NCBI RefSeq assembly: GCF_024462815.1
Contig: NZ_JANGCG010000002.1
Coordinates: forward strand, 124,001-188,000
From: Gemmiger formicilis
GTDB taxonomy: Bacteria > Bacillota > Clostridia > Oscillospirales > Ruminococcaceae
Direction of reading: 5' to 3'
DNA length: 64,000 nucleotides
Shown: piece by piece, positions 32,342-40,300 of the stretch
Numbering within the stretch: position 1 is the stretch's first letter
Layout: every line of letters starts with the position of its first letter
Made by a program: the position numbers and the translations under genes
Notes under the pieces: model-generated
What the model saw: the letters and a program-made list of their open reading frames with translations, nothing else
Told to the model about the DNA's origin: nothing
Databases searched by the model: none

Positions 32342-32428
32342 GATAGTTACCTCCATAAATTTTGTAATTAAGCGGCGCGGTTTGTTTGAGAGCGCTGCGC
32401 CGGTGCGCTCAACCTGCTTGTTTTACAA

Positions 32429-32941
32429 TCAGGCAGCAGTCTCGTCCTGCTTGTCGACGATACCCTGCAGGGCAACAGCCAGACCACCAACGATACCGTT
32501 GAGGGAGCCAGCCAGCATGGAGAGCAGGCCTTCGCGGTTGGGCATGGTAGACAGGCTCTTGATACCTGCAGCGTCCATGACAACACCATCGCAGAAGCCG
32601 CCCTTGACGACAAAGCGCTTGGACTTGTCGGCGTCAGCAAACTTGCACAGGATGCGAGCAGCAGCAGCCGGATCCTCCGGAGACAGAGCGATAGCCGTGT
32701 CACCCTTGAAGTACTCAGTCAGACCCTCGTACTGGGTGCCCTTGACGGCCAGACGCAGCATGGTGTTCTTGACGACCATGTAATGGACGCCAGCCTCACG
32801 CAGCTCCTTACGCAGCTTGGTGTCGTCAGCAACGCTGATGCCGTTGTAAGCAACAACAACACCGGCCAGAGAAGAAGAGATCTTCTCGTTCAGATCGGCA
32901 ACAAGAGCCTTCTTAGCTTCCAGAATCTTTGCACTGGGCAT
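32429..32941 (-). CDS. rplJ: 50S ribosomal protein L10
   Basis: 170 residues; binds 23S rRNA and anchors L7/L12 dimers through its C-terminal helix. N-terminal AKILEAKKALVADLNEKI and VAYNGISVADDTKLRKELR and the conserved VVKNTMLRLA are visible. Its mRNA leader carries the L10-binding structure, so expression is likely autoregulated by the L10-L12 complex. Confidence 0.98.
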   Translation of the reverse strand: MPSAKILEAKKALVADLNEKISSSLAGVVVAYNGISVADDTKLRKELREAGVHYMVVKNTMLRLAVKGTQYEGLTEYFKGDTAIALSPEDPAAAARILCKFADADKSKRFVVKGGFCDGVVMDAAGIKSLSTMPNREGLLSMLAGSLNGIVGGLAVALQGIVDKQDETAA

Positions 32942-33005
32942 TTGAAATTCACCTCATTCCACTTACAGATTGGTTTCGGTAAGCGGCTTTTTATGTGATA
33001 AACAG

Positions 33006-33112
33006 TAAAAAGCCCCTTCCCGTCGCCGGGAAAGGGCTTGAAAGCATTGCAATCAAACGCACGTTTCTCGGCAGGTGGGTTACCCCGTTATGCCTTGCGG
33101 CACCTGCTGTCT
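33006..33112 (-). promoter_or_regulatory. Ribosomal protein L10 leader with attenuator
   Basis: Minus-strand RNA. A helix GCAGGTG (33107-33101 with 33077-33071) is flanked by ACAG and CGAGA, the kink-turn features of the L10 leader. Then a 13-bp stem (33039-33027 with 33022-33010, one mismatch) ends in TTTT, forming an attenuator about 65 bases before rplJ. Binding of L10-L12 would favour termination, as known in Bacillus. Confidence 0.85.
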
Positions 33113-33128
33113 CAAAAACAGCTTAATT

Positions 33129-33157
33129 AGTATAGCACAAGAATGTGCGCTTGTCAA
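33129..33157 (-). promoter_or_regulatory. Promoter of rplJ-rplL
   Basis: Minus strand TTGACA (33157-33152), 17 bases, TATACT (33134-33129). Full -35 consensus, placed right before the L10 leader. Confidence 0.9.
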
Positions 33158-33189
33158 TAGAAAAAGCGGAATTCTCTACTTAATTCATT

Positions 33190-33274
33190 GCCCATGTTCA
33201 TGGGCGACCAATAGCGGAACGCCGCTTCGCGTCGTTTAATTGAGCGCGCATATGCGCAACGCGCTCAATTAAAC
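33190..33274. repeat. Stacked palindromes after rplA
   Basis: Three stems in a row: GCCCATG/CATGGGC (33190-33205), AGCGG/CCGCT (near 33213-33226) and a perfect 15-bp arm pair (33234-33248 with 33260-33274) that includes the rplA stop codon. The last has no T run. Could be a processing site or transcription barrier between rplA and the rplJ promoter. Confidence 0.6.
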
Positions 33275-33961
33275 ACCGTACTTGTTGGTAGCAACGCGGA
33301 CGCCGGGGCCCATGGTGGTGGCGATGGTTGCGCTCTTGAAGTACTGGCCCTTGGCAGCGGCCGGCTTAGCCTTGGCGATGGCATCCAGGACGGTGTCCAG
33401 GTTGGTCATCAGCTTCTCGGCGCCGAAAGAGGCCTTGCCGATGGGCACATGGATGATGTTCTGCTTGTCCAGACGGTACTCGATCTTACCAGCCTTGGCG
33501 TCGGTAACAGCCTTGCCGACGTCGGGGGTAACAGTGCCGGCCTTCGGGTTGGGCATCAGACCACGGGGGCCCAGGACCTTACCGAGACGGCCAACGCGGC
33601 CCATCATGTCGGGAGTGGTAACCAGAACGTCGAAGTCCAGGTAGCCGCCGGCGATTTTGGCGATCAGATCGTCATCGCCGACCTCCTGAGCGCCTGCAGC
33701 CTCAGCGGCCTTGGCGGCATCGCCCTTGGCAATGGCGATAACGCGGACGTTCTTGCCGGTGCCGTTGGGCAGAACAACAGCGCCGCGGACCTGCTGGTCG
33801 GCGTGACGGCTGTCAACGCCCAGGCGGACGTGCAGCTCAACGGTCTCGTCGAACTTAGCGGTAGCGGTCTTGCAGCACAGCTCCAGGGCCTCGGTGGGAT
33901 CGTAAGTCTTATTGTTCTCGATCAGCTTAGCAGCGTCGATATACTTCTTGCCGTGTTTCAT
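33269..33961 (-). CDS. rplA: 50S ribosomal protein L1
   Basis: 230 residues; forms the L1 stalk at the exit site and can repress its own operon. [12 protein letters not shown] at the start, [19 protein letters not shown], and the hallmark [18 protein letters not shown]. Follows rplK by 18 bases. Stop codon lies inside a long palindrome. Confidence 0.98.
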   Translation of the reverse strand: MKHGKKYIDAAKLIENNKTYDPTEALELCCKTATAKFDETVELHVRLGVDSRHADQQVRGAVVLPNGTGKNVRVIAIAKGDAAKAAEAAGAQEVGDDDLIAKIAGGYLDFDVLVTTPDMMGRVGRLGKVLGPRGLMPNPKAGTVTPDVGKAVTDAKAGKIEYRLDKQNIIHVPIGKASFGAEKLMTNLDTVLDAIAKAKPAAAKGQYFKSATIATTMGPGVRVATNKYGV

Positions 33962-33979
33962 TGCGTATTACCCTCCTAT

Positions 33980-34405
33980 TCAGCCCTCAACGGTAACGCC
34001 CATGCTGCGGGCGGTGCCCTTGATCATGCTGACAGCGGCTTCCAGAGAAGCGGCGTTCAGGTCGGGCATCTTGGTCTTGGCGATCTCCTCGGCCTGAGCC
34101 AGCGTGATGGAACCAACCTTGTTCTTGTTGGGCACGCCGGAAGCAGTGTCGATGCCGGCAGCCTTCTTGATCAGAACGGGCGCCGGAGGAGTCTTGGTGA
34201 TGAAGGAGAAGGAGCGGTCAGCGTAAACCGTGATAACGACGGGGATAATCATGCCCATCTGGTTCTTGGTACGCTCGTTGAACTCCTTGGTGAACGCCAT
34301 GATGTTGACGCCCTTCTGACCCAGAGCAGGACCAACAGGGGGAGCCGGAGTTGCCTTGCCGGCGGGGATTTGCAGCTTGATGTAGCCAGTGATTTTCTGT
34401 GCCAT
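33980..34405 (-). CDS. rplK: 50S ribosomal protein L11
   Basis: 141 residues. [29 protein letters not shown] at the N-terminus carries the Pro-rich thiopeptide-binding region; GTARSMGV near the C-terminus touches 23S rRNA. Needed for factor binding and stringent response. Separated from nusG by 149 bases holding a GC hairpin. Confidence 0.98.
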   Translation of the reverse strand: MAQKITGYIKLQIPAGKATPAPPVGPALGQKGVNIMAFTKEFNERTKNQMGMIIPVVITVYADRSFSFITKTPPAPVLIKKAAGIDTASGVPNKNKVGSITLAQAEEIAKTKMPDLNAASLEAAVSMIKGTARSMGVTVEG

Positions 34406-34462
34406 AATACTTGCACCTCCAAATTTTGTGGTGAGTTGCGGCCTGCGGTGCAGACCTCCCAC

Positions 34463-34485
34463 GGGCGTGCGACCTCCGCACGCCC
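34463..34485. promoter_or_regulatory. Hairpin in the nusG-rplK gap
   Basis: Perfect 9-bp stem GGGCGTGCG/CGCACGCCC with five-base loop. It lies in the leader of rplK-rplA, where L1 control sites occur, but no L1-site match could be proven. On the plus strand it is followed by TATAAAAA, not by T. Confidence 0.35.
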
Positions 34486-34554
34486 TATAAAAACCGTACC
34501 CCGGGGTGTTCCCCGTTCGCGGCCTTTACCGGAAATTGCGGTGTTCTGAAAAAA

Positions 34555-35094
34555 TCAGAACAGCTTGACCTGATGCAGCTCCAGCTCTGCGGGCAGCTCG
34601 CGGCCAAACATGGTGATTTTCACGCGCACCTTGCGCGCAGGAATGTCGATTCCCTCGACCGTGCCGACAGAACCTTCCATCGGACCGGCGGTGATTTCGA
34701 CCGTATCACCAACCTTGTACTCGACCTCCAGGTCGACGGTGGTTTCGACGCCCATCTTGGCAACCTCGGCCTCGGTCAGGGGCTCGGGCTTGGACTCCGG
34801 GCCGACAAAGCCGGTGCAGCCGCGCGTGTTGCGCACGATGTACCAGGTGTTGTCATTCATGACCATTTTGATAAAGACGTAGCCGGGATAGAGCTTCGAC
34901 TGAACCTCTTTCTCGCCGGTCTTGTTGCCGCGCTTGTCGAACACTTCTTCAATGCGGGTCTCGGTCGGAACCTTGACGTCACAGATTAAATCCTGCAGGT
35001 GGCGGTTCTCCACCATCGTCATCAGGTCTGTGGCAACCTTGTTCTCGTAGCCGGAATAGGTATGCGCTACATACCAGTTTGCTTGCTCAGCCAT
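34555..35094 (-). CDS. nusG: Transcription termination/antitermination factor NusG
   Basis: 179 residues. NGN domain (NWYVAHTYSGYENKVATDLM, KLYPGYVFIKMVM, VRNTRGCTGFVG) and C-terminal KOW domain (VGDTVEITAGPMEGSVGTVEGI). Binds RNA polymerase and couples to ribosomes or Rho. GGAGG eight bases before the ATG decides the start against a TTG six codons upstream. Co-transcribed with secE. Confidence 0.98.
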   Translation of the reverse strand: MAEQANWYVAHTYSGYENKVATDLMTMVENRHLQDLICDVKVPTETRIEEVFDKRGNKTGEKEVQSKLYPGYVFIKMVMNDNTWYIVRNTRGCTGFVGPESKPEPLTEAEVAKMGVETTVDLEVEYKVGDTVEITAGPMEGSVGTVEGIDIPARKVRVKITMFGRELPAELELHQVKLF

Positions 35095-35117
35095 TGTCTT
35101 TGCCTCCGCCAACGCGC

Positions 35118-35411
35118 TCAGGCGCCGATCAACAGGTGGATGACGCCGCCAAAGATAAGGTCCAGCGCAATCAGGACGACCGCAGCGATGAGAACAACCA
35201 CGATAACGGTAATCGTGTTGTTCTTGACATCACTCTTGCTGGGCCATACGACCTTTTTCAGCTCGCTCTTCGTATCTTTGAAATACTTGCCGATTCCTTT
35301 GAAAAAGTTTTTGACCTTATCAAAGAAGGAAACCTTCTTTGCGCCGTCGTTCTTTTTGGGCTTGTCGCTTTGAGTCTGGGCTGCAGCGGTGGCTGCTTTC
35401 TTGTCTGCCAT
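35118..35411 (-). CDS. secE: Preprotein translocase subunit SecE
   Basis: 97 residues: a charged, Lys-rich N-terminus, the amphipathic motif YFKDTKSELKKVVWPSKSDVKN, and one membrane helix (TVIVVVLIAAVVLIALDLIF). Part of the SecYEG channel. The gene lies between rpmG and nusG, the normal order. Confidence 0.97.
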   Translation of the reverse strand: MADKKAATAAAQTQSDKPKKNDGAKKVSFFDKVKNFFKGIGKYFKDTKSELKKVVWPSKSDVKNNTITVIVVVLIAAVVLIALDLIFGGVIHLLIGA

Positions 35412-35427
35412 CTCTAAGCTCCTATCC

Positions 35428-35577
35428 TCACTTGGTTTCGCGGTGAAGGGTATGCTTCTTGCAGAAACGGCAATACTTCTTCATCTCAAGACGGTCAGGA
35501 GAGTTCTTCTTGTTCTTCTCCTTGTTGTAGTTGCGCTGCTTGCACTCAGTGCAGGCCAGGGTGATCTTGACAGTCAT
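35428..35577 (-). CDS. rpmG: 50S ribosomal protein L33
   Basis: 49 residues with [33 protein letters not shown] and [13 protein letters not shown]. Two CxxC pairs (TECK-type CTEC and CRFC) show the zinc-binding form of L33. GGAGG stands before the ATG. First gene of the rpmG-secE-nusG unit. Confidence 0.96.
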   Translation of the reverse strand: MTVKITLACTECKQRNYNKEKNKKNSPDRLEMKKYCRFCKKHTLHRETK

Positions 35578-35640
35578 TGTTCGGCACCTCCATTATCGGT
35601 TAATAAGCCTCCCTCGCGATTGCAGGCGCCCTTGAAAAAG

Positions 35641-35704
35641 GGCATAAAAAATAAACCCGCAAAAGAGGTGTTATCATAATAACACGGTTACGGGTTTACG
35701 TCAA
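35641..35704 (-). promoter_or_regulatory. Promoter of rpmG-secE-nusG nested in an upstream terminator
   Basis: Minus strand TTGACG (35704-35699), 17 bases, TATTAT (35681-35676). The same bases form arms AAACCCG/CGGGTTT and GTGTTAT/ATAACAC of an imperfect hairpin ending in ATTTTTT. Transcripts from the upstream gene could fold it and stop; those begun here cannot. Confidence 0.68.
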
Positions 35705-35749
35705 GCGGTTTTGCAAAATTTTTTGGGATTTTTTGACGCCCTTGCGCTT

Positions 35750-36625
35750 TTACTTCAGCAGGGCGGCCACCACGGCAAGGCCGTCTGCGGTCAGCTGCAC
35801 GCCGCCCTTGGCGGGCTGCACGGCGGCGGAGGTATAATCTACGGCCAGCGCGGGGCGGCTGCTCAGGTAGACGAGTGTCTGCTCCAGCGCGTTTAAGTCG
35901 GCGGCAAGCAAATCGGTCAGCAGGCGGGCGCTCTGGCGGCGCAGGCCATCGGGCAGGGTGGCCAGCAGCATCGGGTCCTGCCGGGCAAACGCAGCCCAGA
36001 CAGCGGCGCGGGCATCCGCCTGCGCCCCGGCCCCGGTCAGCAGCCCCTGCAGCCTTTCAATAAGCACCCCGGCCTGTGCGGCGGTGCAGTCTGCCACAGG
36101 GTCACTGCCGTAGCCGAGTGCCTGCCGCGCTGCGGCGGAAAGCACGGCGGCGGTGTCAAACCGCACGGCGGCGCTGCGGCCGACACACTCCACCCAGGTG
36201 GCGGGGGTGGCCGCCAGATAGGCAAGCTGCGGTGCGGCGCTCTCCCCTGTGGCAACGGTGTTCCCAAGCAGCTGGGCGGCGCGGCCCGCCCCGGCCGAGA
36301 GCGCACATTCGGCCAGCGTGGTGCGGCCTGCGGGGGCATCCACCAGCAGGCTGCCGGGCAGTGCGCAGAGGGTCACAGCCTGCTGCGGGCCGTCCACCCG
36401 GGCCAGCACAAAGGCGGGCTTGTCCTGCTGCACAACCAGCAGCAGGCGGAACACACCCTGCGCGCCCGGCTCCACGCGCAGGCTGTCCTCCGCCGCTGAA
36501 GCCTGCCGAAGAAGCTGCTGCTTCTGATATTGGTCGGTGAAGAAGGCTACCGTCAGCACCATCGGCAACAGCAGCAGCAGCGTAAGCCCCAGACTGTACC
36601 AGAATATCCCCCGCCGTGAACGCAT
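35750..36625 (-). CDS. Membrane-anchored protein, possibly a degenerate LytR-CpsA-Psr (LCP) domain
   Basis: 291 residues. Short basic end and one hydrophobic helix (residues about 9-31), then an outside domain. ALPGSLLVDAPAGRTTLAECALSAG and AAQLLGNTV, followed by VRFDTAAVL, resemble the LCP fold in order, but the usual Arg and Asp catalytic residues are not evident. It could be a non-catalytic relative or unrelated. GGGGAG eight bases before the ATG. Family claim is weak. Confidence 0.5.
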   Translation of the reverse strand: MRSRRGIFWYSLGLTLLLLLPMVLTVAFFTDQYQKQQLLRQASAAEDSLRVEPGAQGVFRLLLVVQQDKPAFVLARVDGPQQAVTLCALPGSLLVDAPAGRTTLAECALSAGAGRAAQLLGNTVATGESAAPQLAYLAATPATWVECVGRSAAVRFDTAAVLSAAARQALGYGSDPVADCTAAQAGVLIERLQGLLTGAGAQADARAAVWAAFARQDPMLLATLPDGLRRQSARLLTDLLAADLNALEQTLVYLSSRPALAVDYTSAAVQPAKGGVQLTADGLAVVAALLK

Positions 36626-36652
36626 AATCCACACTCCCCTTGCAAAGACTAT

Positions 36653-36667
36653 GCCTACAGTGTAGGC
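36653..36667. promoter_or_regulatory. Perfect dyad between divergent genes
   Basis: GCCTACA-G-TGTAGGC, a 7+1+7 palindrome centred between the divergent starts at 36625 and 36712. Possible operator; no regulator assigned. Confidence 0.35.
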
Positions 36668-36711
36668 CGCAAAGGCTGCGCTTATACACTATATAAAAAG
36701 GAGTGTTGAGG

Positions 36712-36885
36712 ATGTTTGATGAATACGGACCCCACGGCGCGGAGGAGGAGCGCGAGGAGCTCTGGACGGATCTGAGCGAGATCCCCGACGAACACTATCG
36801 CGAGGAAAACCCGCAGAAAACCACACAGGAGGTCATTATCCCCCCTGCGCAGGAGCCCTATGGGCCGACAAATCTCCCGCTGTGA
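36712..36885 (+). CDS. Small acidic hypothetical protein, 57 residues
   Basis: Starts MFDEYGPHGAEEEREELW, continues with DLSEIPDEHYREENPQ and ends VIIPPAQEPYGPTNLPL. No membrane helix or known domain. AAGGAG is nine bases before the ATG, good support for translation. Followed by a GC hairpin (GGGAGAG near 36893 with CTCTCCC near 36944). Confidence 0.65.
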   Translation: MFDEYGPHGAEEEREELWTDLSEIPDEHYREENPQKTTQEVIIPPAQEPYGPTNLPL

Positions 36886-36950
36886 GGCAGGTGGGAGAGC
36901 GCCTTGCGGGTGCCCGGAATCGTTCGGATGGCCGCGGGGCTCTCTCCCCT

Positions 36951-37766
36951 TTACATTTTCTGGTACACAAGGAACCGGAAGCCAATCTCGGTGGTCAGGC
37001 TGCTGCACGCAGCCAGCCTTGCGGCACCATCGGCGGGGGTGTTCCAATAATAGGGCGTCATGGCGAACAAATCCTGCACGCTCTGCCCCTCCAGCGTCAG
37101 CACGGCCTCGGACTCGACGGCTTTCACAAAGGTGAAGCCGTCATATTCGGTCTGCCGTACCTCGTTTTCATAGGGGTGCTCGTAGAGAACCTCCTTCAGC
37201 CCGAAAAGGTGCCGTGCCGTGGGCACAGCGTAAATCAGATGCCCGCCGGGGCGCAGCATCCGGGCAAATTCAGCCTCGGCCATCGGGGAAAAGATGTTCA
37301 GCAGTAAATCGGCCCAGCCGTCCCGCACCGGCGCGCAGAAGCTGCCGCCCACGCAGAACGCGGCCTCGGGCAGGAGCTTCGCGGCCAGACGCACGGCCTC
37401 CTTGGAAAGGTCAAAGGCCGCAAGCTGCGGGCCGTTCAGGGCATCGTACAGATATTTGTCATAGCTGCCCTCGCCGCAGCCGGCATCCACGATGTGCGCG
37501 TGCGGCAGTGCGGCGCAGAGCTCCGCCAGCGTCTGCATCAGCGGCGCATAGTGCCCCGCCGAGAGAAAAGCGCGGCGGGCACGTACCATCGCCTTGCCGT
37601 CACCGGGGTCGGCGGTGTGCTTTTTCTGCATTGGCAGCAGATAGGCGTAGCCCTCCTTGGCCAAATCAAAGCTGTGGGCCTTGGCACAGCGCAGGCTGCG
37701 CCCGGTCAGCAGCAACGGCCCGCCGCACACGGGGCAGCGCAGGGCTGCTGCGGTGGCGGGGGTCAT
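36951..37766 (-). CDS. rlmA: 23S rRNA (guanine-N1) methyltransferase, RlmA family
   Basis: 271 residues. N-terminal zinc finger LRCPVCGGPLLLTGRSLRCAKAHSFD with the conserved GYAYLL, then the SAM-binding VDAGCGEGSYDKYLY and DLSKEAVRLAAK, and NIFSPMAEAEFARML. RlmA methylates a guanine in helix 35 of 23S rRNA; it could be the RlmA(II) type as in Gram-positives. The ATG overlaps the stop of the Pro/Arg-rich gene (ATGA). Confidence 0.9.
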   Translation of the reverse strand: MTPATAAALRCPVCGGPLLLTGRSLRCAKAHSFDLAKEGYAYLLPMQKKHTADPGDGKAMVRARRAFLSAGHYAPLMQTLAELCAALPHAHIVDAGCGEGSYDKYLYDALNGPQLAAFDLSKEAVRLAAKLLPEAAFCVGGSFCAPVRDGWADLLLNIFSPMAEAEFARMLRPGGHLIYAVPTARHLFGLKEVLYEHPYENEVRQTEYDGFTFVKAVESEAVLTLEGQSVQDLFAMTPYYWNTPADGAARLAACSSLTTEIGFRFLVYQKM

Positions 37767-38299
37767 TCGGCGGCCTCGGCGGCCGTGGCGGGCTTGTCTG
37801 CCCCCGGTTCATCGGGCAGGGGCACGGTCATACCGCCGTGCGCCGCCAGATATTCCTCAAAGCTCGCGAACTTCTGCTTCGGCGGGCGGCGGGAAATCAA
37901 ATCCAGACCCGGCTGCTCCGGCGCACGCGCGGGGCGCGGGGCGCGGGCCGGACGCGGTGCCTTGGGCTGGTCTGCCAGCGGGCGGCTGGGGGTCTGCGGT
38001 GCCGGGCGGCCGGGGCGGCGCGGCGGCTGCTGGGCCGGTGCACCTGCCTTGGGGGGCTGCTCCTGCGGGGCGGGTCGGCCCTGCCCACGGCGGGGACGGC
38101 TGCTCTGGCGGGGCGGGTTCTCGCGGCCAGGGGCGTTATTGGCGGGGCCTGTGCCATGCGGGGCGGGGCGGCGCGGCTCGCGGGGCTGTTCGGGGGCCTT
38201 GCCCTCCCGCGGCGGCTGGGCCTGAGGGGCACTGCCGGCCGGGCGACGGCGGCGGCGACGGTGCGGGGCACCGTTCGGGGTTTGTGCGGGCTTTTCCAT
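37763..38299 (-). CDS. Disordered Pro/Arg/Ala-rich protein
   Basis: 178 residues, strongly basic and low-complexity through residue about 130 (RRRRRR, many Pro-Arg-Pro and Ala-Pro steps). The C-terminal part is ordinary: LDLISRRPPKQKFASFEEYLAAHGG and a short acidic tail. Such sequence could bind RNA or rRNA; coupling by ATGA to rlmA supports but does not prove this. Not a recognised family. Confidence 0.65.
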   Translation of the reverse strand: MEKPAQTPNGAPHRRRRRRPAGSAPQAQPPREGKAPEQPREPRRPAPHGTGPANNAPGRENPPRQSSRPRRGQGRPAPQEQPPKAGAPAQQPPRRPGRPAPQTPSRPLADQPKAPRPARAPRPARAPEQPGLDLISRRPPKQKFASFEEYLAAHGGMTVPLPDEPGADKPATAAEAAE

Positions 38300-38329
38300 A
38301 ATTCACCTGATTCCTGTTTATTTGCTTAT

Positions 38330-39619
38330 TTAAAGATCGATGACACGGCATTCATTGTAGTAACGCTTTTCCTCGGCGTGGCCCATGCTGAAGGTCTTGC
38401 GGGGCAGCACGCCGCCCAGCACAACGCCCTTGAAAAGGTCTGCCTTCGCAAAGTCCGGCAGAAGGATGGCGGTGGCGGGCTTGTCCGGGCTGGAGGCCAG
38501 CGCCATGGCAGCGCCCTCGCCGTGAATGTAGTCCACGGTCACGCCGGGATGGGCGGGCAGATAGTCGGCCAGAAAGGCCTCCACACTGCCCACGGTCAGC
38601 GGGGCGGGCGGGTTGGCCAGCGCCACGGCGCTCTCGCCGTAGGCATCGGCCAGACGCAGCCGCTGGTCAGACATTGTGGTGCTGCCCCCCTGCTTCTGGT
38701 CCCAGGCATCCAGCGCGGCATACAGCTCCTTGGCGCTGACGCCAAAGACTACGCGGTGGATGGGCTCAATCTCGATGGCCGGGCTGTGGACGTTGCAGAC
38801 CTCGGCCAGGCACCAGCGCGCCGGGTGGGTCTTGCGCTGCTCCTCGGTCAGGGTGGGCTTCAGCTCCTCCCAGTAGGCCTTGGCGGTGGCAAGGCTGTGG
38901 TTGCCGTCGCCCACGGCCAGCACCATCGGGACCTGCCCCTTGGCGGCGGGCCAGCGGCGGGCAAAGGCATCGGGGTCGGCCAGCGCGGCCAGTGCGGCGT
39001 CAATCTGCGCAATCAGGGCGGGATCCTCGACGGCCCAGCCGCGCAGGCGGCCGCCGCCCAGCATCAGCTCGCCGTCATACAGCAGCGGCAGACTGTCCTT
39101 GGCAAGGCCGATGGGCTCAATCAGGGTGCAGTCGGCGTCATCGGCCAGCATCATAACGTGGGGCGTTTCCAGTGTGGCACCGCGGCGCACCTTCAGGCGC
39201 GGCGGGATGCGCTCCACCACCGTGCTCTCGCTGGGACGGATGGCGGGCTTTGCGCCCTTCGTGTAGTCGTAGGCCTCCAGATCCACCGCGCCGACCAGAC
39301 CCTGCCGGACGGTGCCGTCCATCTGGGTGCGCTCTACATATACGTAGCCATGTACTTTTCTGGTAAGCACGGTGCGGCGGTACTCCTCCATCGTGCGGCG
39401 GATGCTCTGCAGGCGCTCCTCCTCCTGCGGCGTGCCCAGATAGGCTTCCGGCAGGACGATGTGCAGGGTGCTGGGCTTGTCGGCGGCGCACTGCTCGGCG
39501 CGCTGCCAGTATTCCGGCTGGGAGGTGAACTGGTCAACGGCAATGCAGGCCCACGGGTTCAGCGGGACCCCGGCGGCGGGCAGCAGGATATCAGCGGCAG
39601 TAAAGCAGGCTTCGGACAT
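38330..39619 (-). CDS. DUF1015 family protein
   Basis: 429 residues. VPLNPWACIAVDQFTSQPEYW, YVERTQMDG, RPSESTVVERIPPRL, and VLAVGDGNHSLATAKAYWE are typical of the DUF1015 family (HipA-kinase-like annotations exist but are not proven). No membrane segment. Function unknown. AGGGGG precedes the ATG. It is 27 bases after rnfA. Confidence 0.85.
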   Translation of the reverse strand: MSEACFTAADILLPAAGVPLNPWACIAVDQFTSQPEYWQRAEQCAADKPSTLHIVLPEAYLGTPQEEERLQSIRRTMEEYRRTVLTRKVHGYVYVERTQMDGTVRQGLVGAVDLEAYDYTKGAKPAIRPSESTVVERIPPRLKVRRGATLETPHVMMLADDADCTLIEPIGLAKDSLPLLYDGELMLGGGRLRGWAVEDPALIAQIDAALAALADPDAFARRWPAAKGQVPMVLAVGDGNHSLATAKAYWEELKPTLTEEQRKTHPARWCLAEVCNVHSPAIEIEPIHRVVFGVSAKELYAALDAWDQKQGGSTTMSDQRLRLADAYGESAVALANPPAPLTVGSVEAFLADYLPAHPGVTVDYIHGEGAAMALASSPDKPATAILLPDFAKADLFKGVVLGGVLPRKTFSMGHAEEKRYYNECRVIDL

Positions 39620-39646
39620 AGATAACAACCCCCTGACAAGCAGACA

Positions 39647-40300
39647 TTACAGAACAACGGTATGGCCTACCAGCGCATAGATGGCAAGGCTCAGCACGCC
39701 AATATAAATCATTGAGCTGGGCAGGCCCTGGAAGATGGACGGAATGGCCTTACTGCGCAGACGGCGGCGGCCCTCCCGTACGATAAAGACGGCAAAGACA
39801 TAGCCGATGCCGCTGCCCAGCGCAAAAGCGATGCTCTGCAGAATCGTGTAGTTCTGGTTTGCACAAATCAGCATTGTGCCCAGCACGGCGGTGCTGCAGG
39901 TGGCAAGGCTCAATTCGTTGCGGCAGCTGGTGCGCAGCTTGCGCGGCAGGACACCCAGCAGCAGCCACGCCACCGCCATAGCGGCCACGCCGCAGGTCAG
40001 GTAGACGATGGGGCGCAGGGCGGAAATGGGCAGCCAGGCGGGCAGATGGTCACGCAGCCACGTGAAAAACAGGTTGTGCGCGGCCCAGCCCAGCGGGGCG
40101 GACAGCGTTATGACCAGCAGCAGCGGCAGGCAGAAATCCCACACCTGTGCGCGGTGGTCGGGCACGAGCTTCATCAGGCGGGTGACGCCCAGCGCACGCG
40201 CCAGAATGACGTTCTCGGCAAAGACGGCCAGCACCATATAGCTGACGAACTGCACCACACCGTTCAGAATGGGCTGCAGCTCAGTGTTTACGGTCGGCAT
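39647..40300 (-). CDS. rnfA: Rnf-complex membrane subunit A-like protein
   Basis: 217 residues with six membrane helices: FAENVILARALGVTR (typical RnfA/RnfE N-half), SAPLGWAAH, NELSLATCSTAVLGTMLICANQNY, and ALGSGIGYVFAVFI. In Rnf or Nqr complexes this subunit pairs with RnfE and carries a shared Fe-S site between the half-helices. The start ATG lies inside the end of rnfE (20-base overlap) with GAGGAGG 12 bases ahead. No rnfB follows. Confidence 0.85.
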   Translation of the reverse strand: MPTVNTELQPILNGVVQFVSYMVLAVFAENVILARALGVTRLMKLVPDHRAQVWDFCLPLLLVITLSAPLGWAAHNLFFTWLRDHLPAWLPISALRPIVYLTCGVAAMAVAWLLLGVLPRKLRTSCRNELSLATCSTAVLGTMLICANQNYTILQSIAFALGSGIGYVFAVFIVREGRRRLRSKAIPSIFQGLPSSMIYIGVLSLAIYALVGHTVVL

